Positions 1 through 5,243 of a stretch of DNA of 7,660 nt are shown piece by piece. Location: assembly GCA_002305235.1 (NCBI GenBank), contig DBQL01000063.1, positions 7,178-14,837 of the forward strand, read 5' to 3'. The translations under genes and the position numbers were made by a program. Below the pieces are notes generated by a model, which ran no database searches, had not been told where the DNA came from, and worked only from the letters and a program-made list of their open reading frames with translations. The first letter of the stretch is position 1; the number at the start of each line of letters is the position of its first letter. Source of the stretch: Prevotella sp. UBA1395. GTDB taxonomy: Bacteria; Bacteroidota; Bacteroidia; Bacteroidales; Bacteroidaceae.

Positions 1-53
1 GAGTTGGAATCGTCTGATGGTCAGGCTGTTGTAATTATTTTACAAAAATGGCG

Positions 54-103
54 TCGCGATTACTATCTTTTCGTCTCGCGATTACTATCTTTCCATCTCG
101 CGA
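54..103. repeat. 22-bp tandem direct repeat, 2.3 copies, with TCGCGA palindromes
   Basis: Two adjacent 22-bp units at 54-75 and 76-97 share their first 17 bases (TCGCGATTACTATCTTT) and differ in two of the last five. A third partial copy, TCGCGA, begins at 98. The palindrome TCGCGA therefore recurs at 54, 76 and 98 on the same face of the helix, about two turns apart. Each full unit also holds TATCTTT, close to the -7 promoter element. This could be a cluster of binding sites for a dimeric regulator of a gene to the left of the window, or a short minisatellite. The repeat itself is directly visible; any role is inference. Confidence 0.85.
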
Positions 104-290
104 AAGAGGCCTCATCCCACTGCGTTTAAGCCCTTATACTTCTTGCAAAACGACGGTTTTTGATTCGATTTGAGCGTTTGGGCACCCCTGATCGCGCATT
201 TGTTGCGTCAAAATGGCACGGATGAAGCACCCGGAAGATTTTCTGAAGAAAAAATGTTGATGAATCATCTTGACAGTCGTCGGGTGTTGC

Positions 291-347
291 GGCTGTCGGC
301 GTGGTGTTGCCGCACCGTTGTTGTGGTGCCGTCTCACGCCGATGGTC
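291..347. repeat. GC-rich imperfect inverted repeat with nested hairpin
   Basis: Bases 291-303 pair with 335-347 over 13 consecutive positions, three of them G-T wobbles. The 31-base loop holds a second perfect 5-bp hairpin (GCACC at 312-316 with GGTGC at 325-329). It lies upstream of the likely glyS transcription start, so it is probably not part of the glyS leader unless a further promoter exists upstream. No T-tract follows on either strand, so it does not look like an intrinsic terminator. Local GC-richness raises the chance of fortuitous pairing. Confidence 0.45.
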
Positions 348-472
348 ACGGGGTTTCGGGTCGCCGTCGCGGCTTGGGGCGGCATGGTGACAGGCCGTTG
401 CGTGAGGCAATGAAACTTGCTGTTTTACTCTATTTTAACGCTTGTCGATGACGGAAATCACGGAAAAAGCAG

Positions 473-480
473 TAACTTTG
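473..480 (+). promoter_or_regulatory. glyS promoter, -7 element
   Basis: TAACTTTG matches the Bacteroidetes -7 consensus TAnnTTTG and ends 31 bases before the glyS ATG. That implies a leader of only about 25 nt. No convincing -33 TTTG/TTG lies at the expected 19-21 bp; the nearest TTG (442-444) is 28 bp away, so the upstream half is weak or absent. Confidence 0.65.
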
Positions 481-511
481 CGCAAATTATATTAAAAAGT
501 TATCGTTTAAC

Positions 512-2080
512 ATGGCACAAGAAGATGTATTTAAGAAGATTGTGAGCCATTGCAAGGAATATGGTTTCGTCTTCCCCAGTTCGGATATTTACGACGGCCT
601 TGCCGCCGTTTATGACTATGGTCAGAATGGAGTAGAGCTCAAGAACAATATCAAACAGTATTGGTGGCAGTCGATGGTGCTGCTCCACGAGAACATCGTG
701 GGTATCGACGCCAGCATCTTCATGCACCCCACGGTGTGGAAGGCCAGCGGCCATGTAGACGCGTTCAACGATCCTCTCATCGACAACCGCGACTCGAAGA
801 AGCGCTATCGCGCCGACAACCTCATCGAAGACCAGATCGGTAAGTATGACGAGAAGATCGAGAAAGAGGTGGCCAAGGCCGCCAAGAAGTTTGGCGAGAG
901 CTTCGACGAGGCGAAGTTCAGGGAGACCAACCCCCGCGTGCTCGACAATCAGGCCAAGCGCGACGCCCTCCATGCCCGTTACACCGAGGCCATGCAGGGT
1001 CCCGATCTCGAGGCCCTGAGGCAGATTATCATCGACGAGGGTATCACTGATCCCATCAGCGGCACGAAAAACTGGACCGACGTGCGCCAGTTCAACCTCA
1101 TGTTCTCTACCGAGATGGGCTCGCTCTCCGATGCCGCCAATAAGATTTATCTGCGCCCTGAGACCGCTCAGGGCATCTTCGTGAACTACCTGAACGTACA
1201 GAAGACGGGTCGCATGAAGCTGCCCTTTGGCATCGCGCAGATCGGTAAGGCGTTCCGCAACGAGATTGTGGCACGCCAGTTTGTGTTCCGCATGCGTGAG
1301 TTCGAGCAGATGGAGATGCAGTTCTTCTGCCAGCCCGGCACCGAGATGAAGTGGTTCAACTACTGGAAGAAAGTGCGCTTGGCATGGCATGAGGCTCTCG
1401 CTATGGGCAATGACAACTATCGTTACCACGACCACGAGAAGCTGGCCCACTATGCCAATGCCGCCACAGACATCGAGTTCAAGATGCCTTTCGGCTTCAA
1501 GGAGGTGGAAGGCATTCACAGTCGTACCAATTTCGACCTCTCGCAGCACGAGAAATACAGCGGCCGCAGCATCAAGTATTTCGATCCCGATACCGAGGAG
1601 AGCTATACCCCGTTTGTGGTCGAGACCTCTATCGGCGTAGACCGCATGTATCTCAGCGTGATGTGCCATGCCTATACCGAGGAGCAGTTGCCCAATGGCG
1701 AGAGTCGCGTGGTGCTCAAGCTGCCCGAGGCTTTGGCCCCGGTGAAGTGTGCCGTGTTCCCCTTGGACAAGAAAGACGGCCTTCCTGAGATTGCCCACAG
1801 CATCGTGGATGACCTGAAGTTCCACTTCAACACCCACTATGGCGACCCCAAAGACTCCATCGGCAAGCGTTATCGCCGTCAGGATGCCATCGGTACGCCG
1901 TTCTGCGTGACCGTAGACCACGATACCCCCAACGACCACAAGGTGACCCTTCGGTTCCGCGACACGATGGAGCAGGAGCGTGTCGACATCTCCGAGTTGC
2001 GCTCGATCATCGAGGAGCGTGTGAGCATCACCTCGGTACTGAAGAAGCTCGGCAAGGAGATTGCCGGCTGGGACAAGTAG
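512..2080 (+). CDS. glyS: Glycine--tRNA ligase, dimeric class II type
   Basis: Charges tRNA-Gly with glycine in the cytoplasm, using ATP to form glycyl-adenylate first. The 522-residue product is close to the usual length for the single-chain alpha2 GlyRS of Bacteroidetes, archaea and eukaryotes, unlike the two-subunit GlyQ/GlyS enzyme of many other bacteria. Visible landmarks are the N-terminal catalytic start with YDYGQNGVELKNN (34-46), the SGHVDAFNDP dimer-interface region (79-88), RPETAQGIF (215-223), the motif 2 arginine segment FRNEI (248-252), motif 3 GVDRMYL (375-381), and a C-terminal anticodon-binding domain (about 410-510) with GKRYRRQDAIGTPFCVTVD (451-469). The ATG at 512 fits the family N-terminus and the promoter at 473. 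No Shine-Dalgarno is visible; the leader is AT-rich, normal for this phylum. An isomerase lipoprotein follows 84 bp downstream and may share the transcript. The gene is intact. Confidence 0.97.
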   Translation: MAQEDVFKKIVSHCKEYGFVFPSSDIYDGLAAVYDYGQNGVELKNNIKQYWWQSMVLLHENIVGIDASIFMHPTVWKASGHVDAFNDPLIDNRDSKKRYRADNLIEDQIGKYDEKIEKEVAKAAKKFGESFDEAKFRETNPRVLDNQAKRDALHARYTEAMQGPDLEALRQIIIDEGITDPISGTKNWTDVRQFNLMFSTEMGSLSDAANKIYLRPETAQGIFVNYLNVQKTGRMKLPFGIAQIGKAFRNEIVARQFVFRMREFEQMEMQFFCQPGTEMKWFNYWKKVRLAWHEALAMGNDNYRYHDHEKLAHYANAATDIEFKMPFGFKEVEGIHSRTNFDLSQHEKYSGRSIKYFDPDTEESYTPFVVETSIGVDRMYLSVMCHAYTEEQLPNGESRVVLKLPEALAPVKCAVFPLDKKDGLPEIAHSIVDDLKFHFNTHYGDPKDSIGKRYRRQDAIGTPFCVTVDHDTPNDHKVTLRFRDTMEQERVDISELRSIIEERVSITSVLKKLGKEIAGWDK

Positions 2081-2113
2081 GACAAGGATGATAATGTAAG
2101 AAGGTAAAAGAGT

Positions 2114-2146
2114 AAAAAAGGCTCGGGTCGGCATCACGGCCCGGGT
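2114..2146 (-). terminator. Hairpin after glyS, terminator-like only on the minus strand
   Basis: Bases 2122-2130 (CTCGGGTCG) pair with 2137-2145 (CGGCCCGGG) over nine positions including two G-T wobbles, with loop GCATCA and an extra wobble at 2121/2146. On the plus strand no T-run follows. Read on the minus strand the stem is followed by C, six T, ACTC and four T, the form of an intrinsic terminator. No minus-strand gene ends here, so it may block antisense transcription into glyS, or it may act in the plus-strand mRNA as an intercistronic hairpin. Confidence 0.4.
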
Positions 2147-2164
2147 CATAACAGAGAAATCAAT

Positions 2165-2848
2165 ATGAATCAACTTCGGAAGAATGGCATGATGAGACGG
2201 TTGGCCAAAAGAGTGATGGCGCTGTTGCCATGCTGTCTTTTCGCTTTTTCGCTGCTCACATCATGCTCCGAGTCGTCTGACGAGGTGGTGGAGTTTCCCG
2301 ATTGGCAGAATTACAACACCACGCAATGGAACCGCGTCTACGCTCAGGCCGCTGAGCGCATTGCTGCCGGAGACCCGAGTTGGAAGATCATCAAGAGCTG
2401 GAACTATGAGGACACGCTCCACGGCGACAACACATCTTATATAGTGGTGCATGTCACTCGGTCGGGTACGGGTACCAAGAGTCCGCTCTATACCGACTCG
2501 GTGGCCGTGAATTATAAGGGCCGTCTGCTGCCGTCGACCACCTATACGGACGGATACGAGTTTGACAGCTCATGGGAATCGGCCACCGCCGACTCCACCA
2601 CGGCTCCGGCCCTGTTTGCCGTCAGTGCCCTGAACGACGGTTTTGCCACCGCGCTGCAGCACATGCACGTGGGCGATGAGTGGACGGTGTACATGCCTTG
2701 GACACTGGGTTATGGCACGACCGATTACAACGGCATACCCGGTTACTCGGTGCTCACGTTCGACATGCAGCTCGTCTCGGTGTTCAAACCGGGTACAACT
2801 GTTCCGCCTTTCAGTGCCAAGAGGCAGGGAGCGGTGCTGACAGAATAG
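2165..2848 (+). CDS. FKBP-type peptidyl-prolyl cis-trans isomerase lipoprotein
   Basis: A 227-residue exported protein predicted to catalyse cis-trans isomerisation of X-Pro bonds, acting as a folding helper in the envelope. The N-terminus has a basic region (RRLAKR, 11-16), a hydrophobic stretch and a lipobox LTSC (31-34), so Cys34 is the likely lipidated residue. The following SESSDE is acidic, resembling the lipoprotein export signal described for Bacteroidetes surface lipoproteins. The FKBP fold spans about 95-207: DSVAVNYKGRLL (111-122), FDSSW (133-137), the LNDGFATALQHMHVGDEW segment (156-173), LGYG (181-184) and IPGYSVLTFDMQLVSV (191-206). By analogy with FKBP12, the pocket residues Tyr26, Phe36, Asp37, Tyr82 and Phe99 correspond to Y117, F133, D134, Y183 and F199. 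The usual pocket-floor Trp59 appears to be F160, as in many bacterial FKBPs. No promoter element was seen in the 84-bp gap after glyS, so co-transcription is likely. Starts at 2189 or 2192 are also possible; all give a usable signal peptide. Confidence 0.9.
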   Translation: MNQLRKNGMMRRLAKRVMALLPCCLFAFSLLTSCSESSDEVVEFPDWQNYNTTQWNRVYAQAAERIAAGDPSWKIIKSWNYEDTLHGDNTSYIVVHVTRSGTGTKSPLYTDSVAVNYKGRLLPSTTYTDGYEFDSSWESATADSTTAPALFAVSALNDGFATALQHMHVGDEWTVYMPWTLGYGTTDYNGIPGYSVLTFDMQLVSVFKPGTTVPPFSAKRQGAVLTE

Positions 2849-2910
2849 ACCGTCGGAAGGGTTGTGACGAGAAAGCAGCAGTTGATATTTTTCCCAATAA
2901 TACCTGACAG

Positions 2911-2945
2911 TCTCCGGTTTCCACGATGGAAACCGGAGATTTTTT
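2911..2945 (+). terminator. Intrinsic terminator of glyS-FKBP unit
   Basis: A perfect 13-bp stem (2911-2923 with 2927-2939) closes a CGA loop and is followed at once by six T residues (2940-2945) and then GTCTT. It lies 62 bp after the FKBP stop codon and is the clearest terminator in the window. Confidence 0.93.
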
Positions 2946-3130
2946 GTCTTGACGACCTTCGTCGTGCGTGTTTCCATATTGTTCAAGGGCCTTCCGGATA
3001 GATGGCAAGCGTTGCGGCCAATGCCTGTATATGATGCCTTGATGGGCCGAATAATACGTTGTGTGCGCGCACGGAAATTTGATTCATATCAAGAATGTCA
3101 TGGTTTTTTAAGAAAACAGGGCACAAACTG
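2946..3130. other. Gene-free spacer after the FKBP terminator
   Basis: No supported gene. A plus-strand frame (TTG at 2949 to 3215) contains a few cysteines (CCGICG) but starts right after a terminator, has only a non-ATG start, and runs across the promoter at 3131-3161. A small hairpin (ACGAC 2952-2956 with GTCGT 2961-2965) is present without a T-tract. Confidence 0.5.
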
Positions 3131-3161
3131 TTGTGGGATTTGTGGATTACCCGTATCTTTG
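3131..3161 (+). promoter_or_regulatory. Promoter of the candidate non-coding transcript
   Basis: TTG at 3131-3133, a 20-bp spacer, then TATCTTTG at 3154-3161, which matches the Bacteroidetes -33/-7 arrangement. Transcription would begin near 3167-3169. The next plausible protein start is about 600 bp downstream and has a better promoter of its own, so this one probably serves an RNA or a very long leader. Confidence 0.6.
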
Positions 3162-3167
3162 CATTGT

Positions 3168-3628
3168 CAAAACAAAACAACCCCGGCATGTGAATGCAGG
3201 TACGAAAAGAAGTAGTTGCAAAAGATTTTGAGAGAGATCAGTCATAGAGAATGATGATCAGGTTTTGAACGTCAGGTATGTTAAGAATATATATAAGGTA
3301 TATAGTTTCAGGTAGAAGGTTGTTTGGAAATGCAGGATACATCAACAAGAAATAGTCAGAAAACAGGTATTGGTCAGAGGTAAAGGATTGGTTTCAAGAG
3401 GATAACAGGAAAAAGAAGGTAAGTGGCCGTTTGAGGCAAGAAGATTGCAGGCCTCCGCGATAAGGCGTGGGGATAGGGATAATAGAGAGTTGGTTTAGGA
3501 TAACTGCAAGAAAAGAAGAAAAAATGATGTGATACATCAAAGAGATGAACATGTGTGCAGCTTAGGCTGCCGCATGATGGGCGGGTGGACAAGAATGATA
3601 GGAAAGAGGATGACCCGCCTGTATTTTT
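3168..3628 (+). ncRNA. Candidate structured non-coding RNA, C-poor, unassigned family
   Basis: The stretch lies between a good promoter (3131-3161) and a terminator-like hairpin (3579-3628), with a second one at 3668-3700, and carries no believable protein frame. Base use is strongly skewed on this strand: by hand count 3241-3420 has 14 C against 49 G in 180 bases. Local hairpins are frequent: 3236-3259 (nine pairs, one bulged G, AGAGA loop), 3290-3304 (TATATA arms), 3525-3539 (six pairs, GAT loop) and 3550-3576 (eleven pairs, one bulged T, TTAG loop). AGGTA occurs seven times between 3198 and 3421, four as CAGGTA. I looked for hallmark motifs of RNase P RNA, tmRNA and SRP RNA and saw none. 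It could alternatively be a long leader for the MATE gene. The exact ends are estimates. Confidence 0.45.
3579..3628 (+). terminator. Terminator-like hairpin in the candidate RNA
   Basis: GGCGGGT (3580-3586) pairs with ACCCGCC (3613-3619), extended by a G-T wobble (3579/3620). Two bases later comes TATTTTTAG, with five T at 3624-3628. The 26-base loop is long for an intrinsic terminator, so efficiency is uncertain. It could end the transcript that starts near 3168. Confidence 0.5.
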
Positions 3629-3667
3629 AGAGATAGCATTAGAATATATACGGAGAAAGATGAGTTG

Positions 3668-3700
3668 AGGCGGTCCCTTGTGAGGGTGATCGCCTTTATT
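3668..3700 (+). terminator. Second terminator-like hairpin before the MATE promoter
   Basis: AGGCG (3668-3672) pairs with CGCCT (3691-3695), extended by further pairing of GTC/GAT bases and an inner CCCT/AGGG pairing around a TGTG loop. The sequence TTATT follows. It ends 13 bp before the -33 box of the MATE promoter, so it would insulate that gene from upstream transcription. Confidence 0.55.
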
Positions 3701-3713
3701 GTATCTGCAATTC

Positions 3714-3744
3714 TTTGAGGATTGGCGAAATCTGAGTAACTTTG
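3714..3744 (+). promoter_or_regulatory. MATE exporter promoter
   Basis: TTTG (3714-3717), exactly 19 bp, then TAACTTTG (3737-3744): the best match in the window to the Bacteroidetes promoter. Start of transcription is expected near 3750, only about 11-15 bases before the ATG at 3763. Confidence 0.8.
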
Positions 3745-3762
3745 TACTCTCAAAATTTATTT

Positions 3763-5157
3763 ATGTTAAGCAACAAGCGAAGCGAGGCCTTACTGGCTAA
3801 AATACGTGAACAGCAGCCGATGACCGGACGTGAGAAGCTCAATCTCATTGTGGATTTGAGTATTCCGTCGATGTTGGCCCAGATTACCACGGTGATGATG
3901 TTTTTCATCGATGCCTCTATGGTGGGACATTTGGGTGCCGAGGCATCGGCCAGCATCGGTCTGATCGAGACCACCACATGGCTCATGGGGTCGGTGATGG
4001 GTGCCGCGTCGATCGGGTTTTCGGTACAGGTGGCACATTTCATCGGTGCCAACGACTTTGTGAAGGCAAGGCAGGTGTTTCGCCATGCCTTGGTCTGCGG
4101 ATTGGTGTTTGCCTGTTTCATGAGTTTGATTGGCGTGGCCATTCACAATCCGTTGCCCCATTGGTTAGGCGGCGGAGATGATATCGCGCCCGATGCCTCA
4201 ATATATTTCCTCATCTTTTCGTTGACCCTGCCGGTGGTATTGCTCTATCACCTGATGAGTGCCATGCAGAAAAGCTCGGGCGACATGCGTGTGCCGAGCA
4301 TCCTGAGCATCATCATGTGCTTTCTCGATGTGGCCTTCAACTACCTATATATATATGTATTGGAGCTGGGTGTGATGGGTGCTGCCTTGGGCACGACGTG
4401 CGCATACGTGGTCACTGTCATGCCCATGTCGTATGTTGCGCTGCGCCGAAACAAGATATTGGCTCTGCATCTCGACCAAGAACCATTCAAATGGGTGTGG
4501 GAATATGTGCGTAAGGCTTTGAAGATCAGTCTGCCCATCGCCATCCAGCAGATGCTGATGAGTGGCGCTCAGGTGGTGAGCACGCTCATCGTGGCACCCT
4601 TGGGTAACATCGCCATCGCTGCCAACTCGTTCGCGATCACCGCCGAGAGCCTGTGCTATATGCCGGGATACGGCATCGGCGATGCCGCCACGACACTCGT
4701 GGGGCAGACGCATGGTGCCGGGCGTAACGACCTTTGCAAAAACTTCGCGCATCTCACCATAGGCTTGGGAATGATCGTTATGGCGTTCATGGGACTGGTG
4801 ATGTATGTCTTTGCGCCCGAGATGATCGGGTTCTTGTCGCCTGTTGCCGAGATCAGGGAGCTGGGCGCGCAGGTGCTGCGCATCGAGGCCTTTGCCGAAC
4901 CGTTCTTCGCGGCCTCTATCGTGAGTTACAGTGTGTGTGTGGGTGCGGGCGATACGCTTAGGCCGGCAATCATGAATCTTGTGTCGATGTGGTGTGTGAG
5001 GCTTACCCTCGCATGGTGGTTGGCGCAAGACTATGGTCTCAAGGGTGTGTGGTTCGCGATGGCCATCGAACTCACTTTCCGCGGAATCATCTTCTTGGCA
5101 CGTATCTGGAGCGGTAGCTGGATGAAGTCGATGAAGACGGTGGAAGCCCGGGCGTAG
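3763..5157 (+). CDS. MATE family efflux transporter
   Basis: A 464-residue inner-membrane protein of the multidrug and toxic compound extrusion family, which exports organic cations or drugs in exchange for Na+ or H+. The length and the about 12 hydrophobic segments in two repeated halves fit the family. Family signatures visible: LSIPSMLAQ in helix 1 (32-40), FFIDASMVGHLG (47-58), the QVAHFIGANDF loop (89-99), SSGDMRVPSI (171-180), and the second-half counterparts LPIAIQQMLMSG (257-268), PGYGIGDAATTLVGQTHGAG (301-320) and GAGDTLRP (394-401). The ATG at 3763 is chosen because an in-frame TTG at 3742 lies inside the promoter. A downstream ATG at 3820 remains possible and would still keep the whole membrane domain. 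No Shine-Dalgarno is present. The gene stands alone, converging on kup. The substrate cannot be predicted. Gene intact. Confidence 0.93.
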   Translation: MLSNKRSEALLAKIREQQPMTGREKLNLIVDLSIPSMLAQITTVMMFFIDASMVGHLGAEASASIGLIETTTWLMGSVMGAASIGFSVQVAHFIGANDFVKARQVFRHALVCGLVFACFMSLIGVAIHNPLPHWLGGGDDIAPDASIYFLIFSLTLPVVLLYHLMSAMQKSSGDMRVPSILSIIMCFLDVAFNYLYIYVLELGVMGAALGTTCAYVVTVMPMSYVALRRNKILALHLDQEPFKWVWEYVRKALKISLPIAIQQMLMSGAQVVSTLIVAPLGNIAIAANSFAITAESLCYMPGYGIGDAATTLVGQTHGAGRNDLCKNFAHLTIGLGMIVMAFMGLVMYVFAPEMIGFLSPVAEIRELGAQVLRIEAFAEPFFAASIVSYSVCVGAGDTLRPAIMNLVSMWCVRLTLAWWLAQDYGLKGVWFAMAIELTFRGIIFLARIWSGSWMKSMKTVEARA

Positions 5158-5174
5158 AAAGCATCACAAAGCAC

Positions 5175-5224
5175 AAGCCCTCCGGTCGGCCCCCTTGGCA
5201 TGAGGGAGCGCGGCCGGAGGGCTT
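5175..5224. terminator. Shared inverted repeat between convergent MATE and kup genes
   Basis: AAGCCCTCCGG (5175-5185) pairs perfectly with CCGGAGGGCTT (5214-5224). Three more pairs extend inward (one wobble), and an inner CCCT/AGGG stem (5192-5195 with 5203-5206) makes a long compound hairpin. It fills the 86-bp gap between the two stop codons (5157 and 5244), the usual place for a bidirectional terminator. T-tracts on either side are poor (only the CTT ending each arm), so the ending may rely on stem strength. Confidence 0.7.
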
Positions 5225-5243
5225 GGCGTTGATGGGCGATGGT

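Larger units (their letters stand above)
1..472. other. Gene-free stretch upstream of glyS
   Basis: No reading frame here looks like a real gene. The open frames on both strands (about 93 codons on plus at 170-451, 94 on minus at 126-410) have low-complexity Arg/His/Pro-rich translations, no recognisable domain and no promoter element in front of them. The stretch changes character internally: the first 100 bases are AT-rich with a short tandem repeat (54-103), 104-260 is mixed, and 260-410 is GC-rich with a long inverted repeat (291-347). It could hold a decayed gene, a dispersed intergenic repeat or a structured RNA. I cannot assign a function from sequence alone. Confidence 0.6.

Noticed and set aside
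54..103. Start of a CRISPR array
   Set aside because: Units are directly adjacent with no variable spacers of normal length, and there are only 2.3 copies.
126..451. Overlapping open frames of about 83-94 codons on both strands upstream of glyS
   Set aside because: Low-complexity translations, no promoter motif in front, no family features; mutual overlap on both strands suggests GC-driven chance.
500..2173. A 557-codon open frame on the minus strand across the whole of glyS
   Set aside because: It is fully antisense to an unmistakable synthetase gene, its translation has no recognisable domain and is rich in His/Leu/Val/Gly, and it arises from codon choice in glyS.
2949..3215. 88-codon frame with CCGICG and later cysteines, hinting at a small zinc-binding protein
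   Set aside because: Begins with TTG directly after a strong terminator and runs across a good promoter; cysteine spacing does not match a known motif.
3168..3628. RNase P RNA, tmRNA or SRP RNA in the gene-free stretch
   Set aside because: The conserved core words of those RNAs (for example GAGGAAAGTCC of RNase P, GGAAGGAAGCAGCC of SRP) are not present on either strand that I could see.
3374..3753. Minus-strand frames across the C-poor region
   Set aside because: Pyrimidine-rich strand produces Ser/Phe/Pro/Leu-rich low-complexity peptides; no start signal or domain.
3742..3762. TTG start of the MATE gene at 3742
   Set aside because: It lies within the -7 element and so before the transcription start.
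4345..5028. 227-codon minus-strand frame inside the MATE gene
   Set aside because: Shadow of the MATE coding sequence; His/Arg-rich translation with no family features.
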